Positions 54,159 to 62,918 are shown, counted from the first letter of the stretch. The stretch is 64,000 nt of DNA from M3007 sp041392625 (GCA_041392625.1 JAWKLR010000020.1:6679-70678); one strand, 5' to 3'. Notes: generated from the sequence alone by a model not told the origin. Translations and numbers: made by a program.

Positions 54159-54255
54159 GGCCTGTTGTCGTTGGTTCCACCACAAGGTAATAAAGTGTGG
54201 GTAAAGATAAATACCTGGAATAATTCATGCGGCAAAAAGAGGGCTTCTCATGGTG

Positions 54256-54304
54256 CCAAAATTAAAAAGCCGGCTCACGTAGTGAGCCGGCTTTTTAATT
54301 TTGG
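54256..54304 (-). terminator. Terminator of icd: perfect 23-base inverted repeat
   Basis: Arms 54256-54278 and 54282-54304 are perfect complements around the three-base loop GTA. The core is AAAAAGCCGGCTCAC / GTGAGCCGGCTTTTT with A/T tracts outside, so it works as an intrinsic terminator on either strand. It lies 27 bases after the icd stop. Confidence 0.88.
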
Positions 54305-54330
54305 AAGATTCTGCCAGGAGGCAAAAAAGC

Positions 54331-55599
54331 TTACATGTTTGCGATGATTTCATCCCCAAATTCAGAACACTTCAATTTGGTCGCGTTCTTCATCAGGCGC
54401 TCAAAGTCATAGGTCACGCGTTTTTTGCGAATCGCACGTTCCAGACCACGAACAATCATTTTTGCAGCCCGGTTCCATCCCATGTATTCAAACATCATTA
54501 CACCTGAGAGGATCACAGAAGATGGATTCACTTTATCCTGACCTGCATATTTGGGAGCAGTACCATGGGTTGCCTCAAAGATGGCGTGGCCAGACATGTA
54601 GTTGATGTTTGCACCAGGAGCAATACCGATGCCACCAACCTGAGCCGCGAGGGCGTCAGAGAGGTAGTCGCCATTGAGGTTGAGGGTTGCTACTACATCA
54701 TATTCTGCAGGGCGAAGCAGGATCTGCTGCAAGAATGCGTCGGCAATCACGTCTTTAATCAAAATAGCCCCTTTCGCAAGTGCGTCGGATTGGGCTTTGT
54801 TGGCAGCTTCAGTTCCTTTGTCAGCCTGGATGCGGTCGTATTGGGCCCAGGTAAATACCTGATCTCCGTATGCCTTTTCTGCAAACTCATAGCCCCAGTC
54901 TTTGAATTTACCTTCGGTAAACTTCATGATGTTGCCTTTGTGAACAAGCGTTACTGATTCGCGCTTGTATTTGATTGCATATTCAATGGCACCCTTTACC
55001 AGACGCTCTGTACCTTCTTTGGATACAGGTTTGATTCCGAGGGAAGAACTTTCCGGGAAGCGGATTTTGTTTACTCCCATTTCATCCTGTAGGAAGTTCA
55101 ACAGTTTGGTGCATTCCTCTGTACCATTCAGGTATTCAATACCCGCATAGATATCTTCTGTGTTTTCACGGAAGATCACCATGTCTACCAGACCTGGCTG
55201 CTTCACCGGACTTGGAACACCGCGGAACCAACGTACAGGGCGCACACATGCGTACAAGTCCAGTTGCTGGCGAAGTGCAACGTTCAAAGAACGGATGCCT
55301 CCCCCTACCGGAGTGGTCAGAGGGCCTTTAATGGCTACCTTATATTCTTTGATAACTTCCAGTGTTTCATCAGGAAGCCAGCTGTTGGTTTGCTTGAATG
55401 CTTTTTCCCCGGCGAGCACTTCTTTCCAAACAACTTTCTTTTTTCCGGCAAAAGCCTTTTCTACTGCGGCATCAAAAACGCGAACAGAGGCAGCCCAAAT
55501 ATCCGGGCCAATTCCATCACCTTCAATAAAAGGTATGATTGGATCATTGGGTACTTTTAATTTCCCGGAACGTCCAATCGTGATATGTGAACCTTGCAT
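54331..55599 (-). CDS. icd: NADP-dependent isocitrate dehydrogenase (E. coli type)
   Basis: 422 residues, same length and layout as E. coli Icd. Substrate serine and its loop GGGIRSLNVALRQ (Ser104, the residue phosphorylated by AceK in E. coli), IFRENTEDIYAGIEY, LVHKGNIMKFTEG and LNLNGDYLSDALAAQ are all present. The cofactor loop is HGTAPKYAGQDKVNP with Lys350 and Tyr351, the pair that binds the 2'-phosphate of NADP. It therefore supplies NADPH, while the other isocitrate dehydrogenase in this window has NAD-type residues. No aceK gene is seen here. Amidase and LysR genes lie between the two. Confidence 0.94.
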   Translation of the reverse strand: MQGSHITIGRSGKLKVPNDPIIPFIEGDGIGPDIWAASVRVFDAAVEKAFAGKKKVVWKEVLAGEKAFKQTNSWLPDETLEVIKEYKVAIKGPLTTPVGGGIRSLNVALRQQLDLYACVRPVRWFRGVPSPVKQPGLVDMVIFRENTEDIYAGIEYLNGTEECTKLLNFLQDEMGVNKIRFPESSSLGIKPVSKEGTERLVKGAIEYAIKYKRESVTLVHKGNIMKFTEGKFKDWGYEFAEKAYGDQVFTWAQYDRIQADKGTEAANKAQSDALAKGAILIKDVIADAFLQQILLRPAEYDVVATLNLNGDYLSDALAAQVGGIGIAPGANINYMSGHAIFEATHGTAPKYAGQDKVNPSSVILSGVMMFEYMGWNRAAKMIVRGLERAIRKKRVTYDFERLMKNATKLKCSEFGDEIIANM

Positions 55600-55705
55600 A
55601 TGGTTTAGTATTTAATAATTAAATGATCTAGCTTGCCGCGAAGTTAGCGAAGCATACGCAATATTTCTGATTTTTAGTGTGGAAACCGGTTAAAATAATG
55701 CGAAT

Positions 55706-56950
55706 TTAGATCGAATCAAAAGTTGCAGAAATATAGGCGGTGATCTGCTTGCTGCTCCCTTTATTTGCAAGCAGGTATTCATTTATGGCAGATACTGCCC
55801 GCTGGTAGTTTTCTTCATTTTCCAATGCAATCAGGGTTTCCTCGCAAGCCCCTACATCCTCAACGGCATAGGCCCCGCCTACTTCTACCAAATTTCGGGC
55901 TTCATCAAACTTTTGAAAATTTGGCCCAAACAAGACCGGCAAGCCGTAGGCAGCAGGTTCCAGAATATTGTGTATGCCCTTTCCAAACCCTCCTCCAATG
56001 TAGGCGATGGTTCCATACCTATATAGTGTATTGAGCATACCAATGTTGTCAATAATTAGAAAACGGGCAGCATGTTCTTCCATATACTGGGAATACCGTA
56101 TGGCTTCACCCCGACATTTGCGAACAAGTCTTTTGACATGAGGCTCGTTGGGTTCATGTGGGGCAATGATAATTTTGTAGGATAAAAAAGCCTCCTGATG
56201 CAGCACAGAAAAAAGCAAGTCCTCATCTGCAGGCCAACTACTTCCTACAATCAATATGCGGTCTGCTTCGTGTGTGAAATGCTGTACAATCTCATTTTCA
56301 ACAGCATTCTCAGCCAGATAGAGCACCCGGTCTATGCGCGTATCACCAGTAGTTTGGACCTTATATATTCCCACTTGTTCCAGCAGCTGCTTTGACGCAT
56401 CATTTTGAACAAAAATGAATTCAAAACAATGTAAAATGCGCAACCAGAATGCGTTGTTTTTTTTGAAAAATGCCTGTTCCGGACGGAATAAGGCAGAAAT
56501 CAAATAGCATGGAATTGCTCGTTTTTTTACCTCGTTTAAAAAATGGTACCAAAATTCATACTTGACAAAGACGACAAGATCCGGCTGGAAAATGTCCAGA
56601 AACTTACGCGCATTCTGGGGAGTATCTAAGGGTAGGTAGCAAACGAAGTCTGCTAAGGGATAGGTTTTTCTCACCTCATACCCGGAAGGTGAAAAGAAGG
56701 TGAGAACAATTTGCCAATCTGGATGCTGGGCTCTGAATCGTTCCAGTACCGGACGGCCCTGTTCGAATTCTCCCAGAGAGGCAACATGCATCCAGAATAC
56801 CTTTCCTTTTTTTTCAAACTTGCTGCTATACCGTTTTTTCCAACGCCGCCTTCCTGCAACCCATTTGGTGGCCTTGGGAATGAATAGGGAAGCGATTCCC
56901 ATTCCAAACCGGAATAGCCGTATGCCCAGGGTGTATAAAAATGGGTTCAT
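55706..56950 (-). CDS. waaA: 3-deoxy-D-manno-octulosonic acid (Kdo) transferase
   Basis: Adds Kdo from CMP-Kdo to lipid A precursors at the inner membrane, an early step of lipopolysaccharide synthesis. The N-terminal anchor helix (PFLYTLGIRLFRFGMG) is followed by the WaaA block ASLGEFEQGRPVLERF near residue 60. KYEFWYHFLNEV near 125, GSSWPADEDLL near 235 and GGGFGKGIHNILEPAAYGLPV near 320 follow as in family members. 414 residues. The ATG at 56950 is preferred over a TTG at 56959. It starts nine bases after the outer membrane protein gene stops, so the two are cotranscribed. Confidence 0.92.
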   Translation of the reverse strand: MNPFLYTLGIRLFRFGMGIASLFIPKATKWVAGRRRWKKRYSSKFEKKGKVFWMHVASLGEFEQGRPVLERFRAQHPDWQIVLTFFSPSGYEVRKTYPLADFVCYLPLDTPQNARKFLDIFQPDLVVFVKYEFWYHFLNEVKKRAIPCYLISALFRPEQAFFKKNNAFWLRILHCFEFIFVQNDASKQLLEQVGIYKVQTTGDTRIDRVLYLAENAVENEIVQHFTHEADRILIVGSSWPADEDLLFSVLHQEAFLSYKIIIAPHEPNEPHVKRLVRKCRGEAIRYSQYMEEHAARFLIIDNIGMLNTLYRYGTIAYIGGGFGKGIHNILEPAAYGLPVLFGPNFQKFDEARNLVEVGGAYAVEDVGACEETLIALENEENYQRAVSAINEYLLANKGSSKQITAYISATFDSI

Positions 56951-56959
56951 GGAAAGCAA

Positions 56960-57721
56960 TTAATAATAGATGTTTTCAGAACCTTTTAAATAGAATGGAA
57001 GGATCCAGGTAGCGCGGATTCCAAAACTCAAATCCAAGCGTTTTGCATCCAGGGTTTGCATAGAACTAAAATCCCAGGCCCGAATGCCCTGGGTAAATCC
57101 TTGTTGAAAGTCCAGGCCCAAGGTCCAGTTGGCCCGCCGATTGGCTCCCAAATGTTGCCAGCCGATAAACTGGCCAGTTGCAAACCCGGCAGCACGCCTG
57201 TCGTAACCTTTGCGGTAGTCGCCGGTGAGCTGAGTTACGGTGTTGTTGTCATCCTGAATGCGGATCCAGTGCACCCAATATCCACCAGATACGGCAATGC
57301 GGATTCCCGACCGATTCGTGCCGATGGGAAACAGCTTTCCCAAGGTTACATTAGATATCACACCCCGTTGCCGGGTGGATACAGAGGCAAGAATCCGATC
57401 GTTTCCAATGATGGAACCATCCTCGGTACGCAGGATTTCCAATGGATCTTCGATTACGGTATTCCCAAATCGGAATTTACCATCCAGCGCGAAAATGAAA
57501 TTATTATCCGTCAAGAATTCAATTCCACCTCCCAGGTTTCCGGATGAGCCAAATCGATCTTTCAAATCGCCACCCGGTTCGTCGTATCCCAGGCTCATGT
57601 TTACCAAAATAGCTGGGCCGCGGTTGATGGCTACTTCTTCTTTGTGTTCAGGGAATTTTTGGCTAAATGCGGTGCCTGGAATCAGCATCCATAGCAAAAA
57701 ATAGTACAGGTTTTTTTTCAT
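56960..57721 (-). CDS. Outer membrane beta-barrel protein, unnamed
   Basis: 253 residues with a signal peptide (YYFLLWMLIPGTAFSQ) and a glycine- and aromatic-rich chain of alternating strands (ILVNMSLGYDEPGGDL, FALDGKFRFGN, IRIAVSGGYWVHW, WTLGLDFQQGF, LSFGIRATWILPFYL). This is the look of an eight-stranded barrel of the type often annotated as outer membrane protein in Bacteroidota. It ends in tyrosine, as expected of a barrel. It lies upstream of waaA on the same strand, so a link to LPS or surface structure is possible but not shown. Confidence 0.7.
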   Translation of the reverse strand: MKKNLYYFLLWMLIPGTAFSQKFPEHKEEVAINRGPAILVNMSLGYDEPGGDLKDRFGSSGNLGGGIEFLTDNNFIFALDGKFRFGNTVIEDPLEILRTEDGSIIGNDRILASVSTRQRGVISNVTLGKLFPIGTNRSGIRIAVSGGYWVHWIRIQDDNNTVTQLTGDYRKGYDRRAAGFATGQFIGWQHLGANRRANWTLGLDFQQGFTQGIRAWDFSSMQTLDAKRLDLSFGIRATWILPFYLKGSENIYY

Positions 57722-58229
57722 AGGAGCAATTGCTTTGTATGTGTATATCCAAATCCATGTTTACACTAAAACTCCTAAAGGGATTTAGGATATACAATAA
57801 GGTGTAAAGATACGGCTTTGTTCTCATTTGAATTTTTGATGGAACCCTGTGGGACATGCGGGTTACCAGATTTCTGTGCCCAATTGGGAAAAGGTAGCTC
57901 ATCGTGTTTTATTTCTGGGCAGGAAACTATCAATTACCCCAATTCCAGGGATCAATGCTTGCTTTCACTGAGCAAGCATTTTTTTAGCGGAATGCTTGGG
58001 GTAATCTGTTATTAATAGGTGTAACGATGGATCAGGCATTTTTGTGACCAGTCGGATATTCCATCTTCGTATAAACTGTTTGAGGCAGTTGCTGATATTC
58101 CATTGATATGGGATGTTTCAACCGATGTTTTTGGTAATTGACTTGGGTGATTAACATCAAATCGTTGAATAATGCAAGTCACCAACTGGAAAAGTCAACC
58201 CAGCTACCTTTGCACTAAAACAATAAGAG
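57722..58229. other. 508-base intergenic region with an orphan terminator
   Basis: Divergent spacer between the outer membrane protein gene (minus) and the first YceI gene (plus). On the plus strand AATGCTTGCT / AGCAAGCATT (57954-57980) forms a 10-base stem with a seven-base loop followed by seven T, a good intrinsic terminator that has no plus-strand gene before it. On the minus strand TATCTTTA near 57812 could be the -7 of the outer membrane gene. No open frame here has convincing composition. Confidence 0.5.
58205..58212 (+). promoter_or_regulatory. Putative -7 element of the YceI gene
   Basis: TACCTTTG 17 bases before the ATG at 58230, giving a start point near 58219 and a leader of about ten bases. 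No -33 element at the proper distance. Confidence 0.45.
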
Positions 58230-58796
58230 ATGAAATATTTAGTAATCACATTGGCAATAATGATCTCCGGAAGTGTATGTGCTCAAAAGTACAGTTTGGC
58301 TTCTTCGGATTTAAGTATTCACGGTACATCTAACGTGCACGAGTGGCAATCTAATGCAAAAGAAGTTCGCGCAAATGCCGACATCAGTTTTGCAGACGAT
58401 GGTACCATGGAACTCAGCAGTTTGTATGTTGAAATTCCGGTGCGTTCAATCAAAAGTGAGAAGGGTTCCATCATGGATGGCAAAACCTACGATGCATTGA
58501 AAGCTGATAAGCACCGAAACATTACATTCCAAATGACCAAGGTGGATGCCAACACCAAATCTGGTAGCAGTTATAATGTAAAGGTAAGTGGAAAGTTGAC
58601 CATTGCAGGTGTTACCAAAACCGTTCAACTGGCCGCTAAAGGTACTGTGGACTCCAATGGCAACATCACCTTTAAAGGTTCTGAGAAACTCAAAATGACC
58701 TCCTACGGAATCAAGCCTCCAACAGCCCTTTTAGGGACCATGACTACAGGCGATGATGTAGAGATCAAGTTCAATATCCGCCTTAAAAAATCGTAG
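58230..58796 (+). CDS. YceI family secreted lipid-binding-like protein
   Basis: 188 residues with a signal peptide (YLVITLAIMISGSVCAQ) and a YceI lipocalin-like domain over the rest. Family marks are SIHGTSNVHEWQSNAKEV near residue 30, MDGKTYDALKADKHRNITF near 88, GKLTIAGVTKTVQLAAKG near 120 and MTSYGIKPPTALLGTM near 155. YceI proteins bind isoprenoid or fatty compounds in the periplasm; the ligand here is unknown. It is followed by a porin gene after 67 bases and then a second YceI-like gene. Confidence 0.9.
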   Translation: MKYLVITLAIMISGSVCAQKYSLASSDLSIHGTSNVHEWQSNAKEVRANADISFADDGTMELSSLYVEIPVRSIKSEKGSIMDGKTYDALKADKHRNITFQMTKVDANTKSGSSYNVKVSGKLTIAGVTKTVQLAAKGTVDSNGNITFKGSEKLKMTSYGIKPPTALLGTMTTGDDVEIKFNIRLKKS

Positions 58797-58863
58797 AGAT
58801 TGACCCTCGGTCAAAATCATAAAATCTAAAAACTCAATACATACATTAACCAATTCTTCTGTT

Positions 58864-60144
58864 ATGAAAAAGCAACTCGTATTTCTCCTGTGTTCTGTAT
58901 GGGCAACTGTAGCATTCGCTCAACCTGAAATTCAGTACTTCCGCCCATGGGATCAGCAAGGCATCAATGTATTTGAGCCAGCCAAAAATGCAGATCAGCC
59001 TGCTTACGACGGGTTCAAAATCCGGATTGGAGGGGCCTTCACCCAAACATTCCAAAGTTTATCGCATGAAAATACAGATACCAGTGCTGCAGGCGTAAAC
59101 GCACTGTACCCATTGGGCCCTGGCTTCAACCTTGCTATGGCAAATCTGAACCTGGACTTCCAGATTGAAGATGGTATCCGCGTTTGTCTTGAAAACTACA
59201 TGTCTTCTCGCCACCACTCTGAATTTTGGGTAAAAGGCGGTTACATTCAGATCGACAAACTTCCAATGTTTGAAAATACCAGTTGGTTTGACGACAACTT
59301 CCGCGTGAAGATCGGTCACTTCCAGCCCAACTATGGTGACATGCAATTCCGCCGCAACGATGGTGGTAATGCGATGTACAACCCATTTGTTGAAAACTAC
59401 ATTTTGGATGCATTTACAACTGAGATTGGCGGTGAGGTTTATGTTTTCCCTGCTGATGGTTTCATGGCAATGTTCGGTATGACTACCGGTTTGATCGGTG
59501 GATACGTGAAAGAAGTAAACGCAACCAATGCGGACAAGAAGCCTTCTATCACCTTGAAACTTGCTTACGACAAGCAGATCAACTCTGACCTTCGGCTTCG
59601 TCTGTCTGGATCTATGTACAAGAATGGTGGTATCAACCGCAGCACATTGTATGGTGGTGACCGTACCGGTTCTCAGTACTTCCTTGCAATGGAAGGAGCA
59701 GAAGCAGCTTCAGGAACTAACTTTACCTCTGGCCGTCTGAATCCAAACTTCCGCAATGTGGTGCAGTCTATCATGATCAACCCATTCATCAAGTTTAAAG
59801 GTCTGGAAGTATTTGGTGCTTATGAAATTGCAAAAGGCCGCACATTTGCTGAAACTGAAGACCGCACATTCAACCAACTTTCAGGTGAGGTTATCTACCG
59901 TTTCCTTGCTAACGAACAACTTTACGTTGGTGCCCGTTACATCAAAGCAACCGGTGAACTTCAGGGATTTGCAGATGAAATCAGCATCGACCGTACTGCC
60001 ATCGCAGCAGGTTGGTTCCCAACTAAAAACCTCTTGCTGAAAGGTGAATATGTAATTCAGAATTATACTGACTTCCCTGGAACCGATATGCGCCACGAAG
60101 GTAAATTCAACGGCTTCGTAATCCAGGCAGTTGTAGGGTTCTAA
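58864..60144 (+). CDS. Outer membrane porin
   Basis: 426 residues with a signal peptide (QLVFLLCSVWATVAFAQ) and about sixteen alternating strands ending in GFVIQAVVGF, the terminal Phe typical of outer membrane barrels. FRVKIGHFQPNYGDMQFRRND near residue 145 and YNPFVENYILDAF resemble OprO/OprP-like phosphate-selective porins of Bacteroidota. Substrate is unknown. Codon use is strongly biased to frequent codons, unlike its neighbours, which suggests high expression. It lies between two YceI-type genes and ends in a strong terminator. Confidence 0.82.
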   Translation: MKKQLVFLLCSVWATVAFAQPEIQYFRPWDQQGINVFEPAKNADQPAYDGFKIRIGGAFTQTFQSLSHENTDTSAAGVNALYPLGPGFNLAMANLNLDFQIEDGIRVCLENYMSSRHHSEFWVKGGYIQIDKLPMFENTSWFDDNFRVKIGHFQPNYGDMQFRRNDGGNAMYNPFVENYILDAFTTEIGGEVYVFPADGFMAMFGMTTGLIGGYVKEVNATNADKKPSITLKLAYDKQINSDLRLRLSGSMYKNGGINRSTLYGGDRTGSQYFLAMEGAEAASGTNFTSGRLNPNFRNVVQSIMINPFIKFKGLEVFGAYEIAKGRTFAETEDRTFNQLSGEVIYRFLANEQLYVGARYIKATGELQGFADEISIDRTAIAAGWFPTKNLLLKGEYVIQNYTDFPGTDMRHEGKFNGFVIQAVVGF

Positions 60145-60183
60145 CATGAATTGATACGCTTCAATTTACTTGTTTTTACTCCC

Positions 60184-60219
60184 AGCCCCATGGTCAAAAC
60201 CTGGCCATGGGGCTTTTTT
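60184..60219 (+). terminator. Intrinsic terminator after the porin gene
   Basis: AGCCCCATGG / CCATGGGGCT, a perfect ten-base stem with an 11-base loop, followed by six T. Confidence 0.88.
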
Positions 60220-60244
60220 AGAATACCAGAAAATTCCCGATAAA

Positions 60245-60877
60245 ATGCCTGGCTTTTCTCCGCTCCATTCACCCGTCCTGTTTGTCTTTATGTTTTTTGG
60301 AATGATTGCTTTTTTTAGTTCTGCCCATTCAAACCTCCGTCAGAAATACCGGATTGAGCGGAATAGCAAACTCCAATTGAAAGGAAGCAGCAATGTGAAC
60401 ACCTTTGATTGCGATTGTCAGGATTACTTTCCCGAGGAAGAGGTCTCTTTTGAAACCATTCCTCCGGATCGCATCCAGTTTCACAACACGCAAATCCGGA
60501 TTCGTACCCGGCAATTCAATTGCCACAATGGTAAAATCGACCAGGATATGCAAAAAGCTTTGAAGGCCGACCGATACCCGTTCATCGAAATCGATTTGGT
60601 CGAGGTGAGTGGCCTCCAACCAGAACAAATACAAAAAGGCGGATGGGTTGATGTTGATGTTAAGGTGAAAATCACAATTTGTGGTACATCCAGATACCGA
60701 ACTATCAAAGCACAATTGCTTCAAAAATCAGATAAACAGGTTCGGGTTAAAGGGTTAAAAGAACTGCGTATGACGGACTTCAATGTGGACCCACCGGAGG
60801 CGATGTTTGGGTTGATTAAAGTGGATAATGAAATTGCTATTCAGTTTGATTTATATGTTTCAATAATTGATGCATGA
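60245..60877 (+). CDS. Second YceI-like protein, cysteine-containing variant
   Basis: 210 residues from the ATG at 60245. A hydrophobic N-terminal segment (LFVFMFFGMIAFFSSAHS) acts as signal or anchor. The rest keeps the YceI plan with LQLKGSSNVNTFDCDCQDYF near residue 45, IDQDMQKALKADRYPFIEID near 100, VKVKITICGTSRY near 140 and MTDFNVDPPEAMFGLIKVDN near 180. It differs from the first copy by three or more cysteines (CDC, NCHNG, ICG) that could form disulfides or bind metal. It is read after the porin terminator, so it needs its own or readthrough transcription. An in-frame ATG at 60170 overlaps the terminator and is unlikely. Confidence 0.75.
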   Translation: MPGFSPLHSPVLFVFMFFGMIAFFSSAHSNLRQKYRIERNSKLQLKGSSNVNTFDCDCQDYFPEEEVSFETIPPDRIQFHNTQIRIRTRQFNCHNGKIDQDMQKALKADRYPFIEIDLVEVSGLQPEQIQKGGWVDVDVKVKITICGTSRYRTIKAQLLQKSDKQVRVKGLKELRMTDFNVDPPEAMFGLIKVDNEIAIQFDLYVSIIDA

Positions 60878-61000
60878 TCAAACACGTGTTTGGTATTTTA
60901 TCACCAACTAAAGCCCCATGCACGCTTTGAAATATTTCCGGCGAAAAACAAATGTTCGTTTCCTCACGCGTATTCCTCATTGCATTTAAAAATTCCAATT

Positions 61001-61408
61001 ATGAAAAAATATCTTCTTCCCGCTATCATTTCAGGTGTAGTACTCCTGGCATTTAGTTATCTGGCGCTCGTGTTTACAGTTAAGTTTATGCCAGCACTTG
61101 CTGAGGAGTATTACAATCCGGTTTTCAGTTTGAACTGGGATAAAGCACCCATGTTTTTCCTACACCCGTTTATTTTGAGCCTTGCCCTTGCTTGGTTCTG
61201 GGAACGATTCAAGGATTTGTTTAAAGGTTCCATTTGGTTTCGTGGATTGGAGCTGGGCCTGGTATACGGCATCGTTGCAACCTTACCATCTACCTGGATG
61301 ACTTTCAGTGCGATGAGTGTATCACTTACCATGGTACTTACCTGGTTTTTCTACGGTTTAGTACAGGCTTCAATTGCCGGTTGGATTTTGGCGAAAATGA
61401 ATCCTTAA
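61001..61408 (+). CDS. Small membrane protein of unknown function
   Basis: 135 residues with four hydrophobic segments (LLPAIISGVVLLAFSYLALVF, FFLHPFILSLALAWFW, LGLVYGIVATLPSTWM, LTMVLTWFFYGLVQASIAGWIL). The ATG at 61001 starts the first helix directly; an upstream in-frame ATG at 60890 adds polar residues without support. No family was recognised with confidence. It follows the second YceI-like gene by about 120 bases on the same strand. Confidence 0.65.
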   Translation: MKKYLLPAIISGVVLLAFSYLALVFTVKFMPALAEEYYNPVFSLNWDKAPMFFLHPFILSLALAWFWERFKDLFKGSIWFRGLELGLVYGIVATLPSTWMTFSAMSVSLTMVLTWFFYGLVQASIAGWILAKMNP

Positions 61409-61445
61409 GCCATCTTTACGAGTAGTCCATTGAAACGGACTTCAA

Positions 61446-61485
61446 GTTTGCCGGGTCAAAATGTGTGTATTTTGATCCGGCAAAC
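61446..61485. repeat. Strong hairpin before the GlcD-like gene
   Basis: GTTTGCCGGGTCAAAAT (61446-61462) pairs with ATTTTGATCCGGCAAAC (61469-61485), a 17-base stem with one G-T pair and loop GTGTGT. It is 37 bases after the membrane protein stop and 14 before the next ATG. There is no T run on the plus strand. TATCTTCG at 61488-61495 resembles a -7 element with one mismatch, which would give a nearly leaderless transcript. It may be an operator or a terminator of the upstream gene. Confidence 0.6.
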
Positions 61486-61499
61486 TATATCTTCGCAAA

Positions 61500-62918
61500 A
61501 TGAAAGATTTTGCAAAAAATTACCCTCCTGTTTCACCTGAAATGCTGGAACTGTTTATACAGATTCTGGGAGCCGCGTACGTCCTTTCCGAGGAAGCCCA
61601 GCGCACCAATTACGGCAAGGATGAAACGGAGGATTTCCTGTTTGTACCCGATGTGGTATTGCTCCCTGCCAATACGGAGGAAATTTCCAAAGTAATGCGT
61701 TTGTGTAACGATGTCGGAGTTGCAGTTACAGTGCGCGGAGCAGGAACCGGATTGGCCGGAGGGGCCCTTCCGGTATGTGGCGGAGTGGTACTTTCAATGG
61801 AACGGCTGAATTCTATCCTGAAGATTGACGAAAAAAACTACCAGGTTGTAGTTGAGCCCGGGGTAATCACTGAACATTTACAAAACACCCTCCAGGAAAA
61901 AGGCTTGTTTTATCCACCCGACCCAGCCAGCCGAGGTTGGAGTTTTATTGGCGGAAATGTCAGTACAAATGCAGGCGGCCCAAAGGCTGTGAAATACGGT
62001 GTGGTCAAAGACCATGTACTCAATCTGGAAGTAGTTCTCCCCTCCGGTGAAGTGATCTGGACCGGGTCCAATACCTTGAAAAACTCTACCGGGTACAATT
62101 TCACGCAATTAATGGTTGGCAGCGAAGGAACCTTGGGGGTAATCACTAAGATTGTTTTGAAACTGCAGCCTTATCCCAGCCACAATCTGTTGATGCTTGC
62201 GCCCTTTCGGTCGGCTGAGTCGGCCTGTGCAGCCGTGGCTGCGATATTCCAGGCAGGCGTCACACCTTCCGGATTGGAGTTTATGGAACGCAATGCCATT
62301 GACTGGTCGATGAAATACGTGGGGGAGACCCCGGTGCCTATTGCAGAAGACGACGAGGCCCATTTGCTAATTGAAGTCGATGGCTTTCATCTGGAAAGTT
62401 TGTATGCCGATTGCGAGACTATTGGGAAGGTATTGGAGTCGTTTGATTGTGGCGAGGTGTTTTTTGCAGATAATGAGGCTCAAAAAAAATCGCTTTGGCA
62501 GTTGCGTCGGCATGTAGGCCATGCGGTCAAGCAAAATTCAATTTACAAAGAAGAAGATACCGTGGTTCCCCGGTCGGAACTGCCTGCGCTTTTGCGGGCA
62601 GTGAAAAGCATCGGTTCAAAATACGGGTTTGAATCGGTCTGCTACGGACATGCAGGGGATGGCAATTTGCATGTCAATATTTTAAAAGGAAACCTGAGCG
62701 ACCAAGCCTGGAAGGAGGAAGTGCCCCAAGGGATACGGGAACTCTTTTCGGTTGTGAAAGAACTGGGAGGAACCATATCCGGAGAGCACGGCATCGGACT
62801 GGTTCAGCGACCCTATCTGGATATTGTTTTTTCAAATACAGAACTGGAGCTGATGCGTTCGATCAAAGCGGTATTTGACCCCAAAGGGATCCTGAATCCT
62901 GAAAAAGTTTTGTACTGA
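61500..62918 (+). CDS. FAD-binding oxidase, GlcD/D-lactate dehydrogenase type
   Basis: 472 residues. A PCMH-type FAD domain (about 40-215) carries VTVRGAGTGLAGGALPVCGGV and FYPPDPASRGWSFIGGNVSTNAGGPKAVKYG-type segments (residues 137-165). The C-terminal oxidase domain has CYGHAGDGNLHVNI near 380 with its metal/FAD histidines, and GTISGEHGIGLVQRPY near 420. This family oxidises 2-hydroxy acids such as glycolate or D-lactate to keto acids. GlcE and GlcF subunits are not beside it, so a stand-alone D-lactate/2-hydroxyglutarate-type dehydrogenase is as likely as glycolate oxidase. Followed by a strong terminator. Confidence 0.9.
   Translation: MKDFAKNYPPVSPEMLELFIQILGAAYVLSEEAQRTNYGKDETEDFLFVPDVVLLPANTEEISKVMRLCNDVGVAVTVRGAGTGLAGGALPVCGGVVLSMERLNSILKIDEKNYQVVVEPGVITEHLQNTLQEKGLFYPPDPASRGWSFIGGNVSTNAGGPKAVKYGVVKDHVLNLEVVLPSGEVIWTGSNTLKNSTGYNFTQLMVGSEGTLGVITKIVLKLQPYPSHNLLMLAPFRSAESACAAVAAIFQAGVTPSGLEFMERNAIDWSMKYVGETPVPIAEDDEAHLLIEVDGFHLESLYADCETIGKVLESFDCGEVFFADNEAQKKSLWQLRRHVGHAVKQNSIYKEEDTVVPRSELPALLRAVKSIGSKYGFESVCYGHAGDGNLHVNILKGNLSDQAWKEEVPQGIRELFSVVKELGGTISGEHGIGLVQRPYLDIVFSNTELELMRSIKAVFDPKGILNPEKVLY

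Noticed and set aside
57818..58015. 65-codon frame spanning the orphan terminator
   Set aside because: It reads through a strong hairpin with a T run and has no resemblance to any protein.
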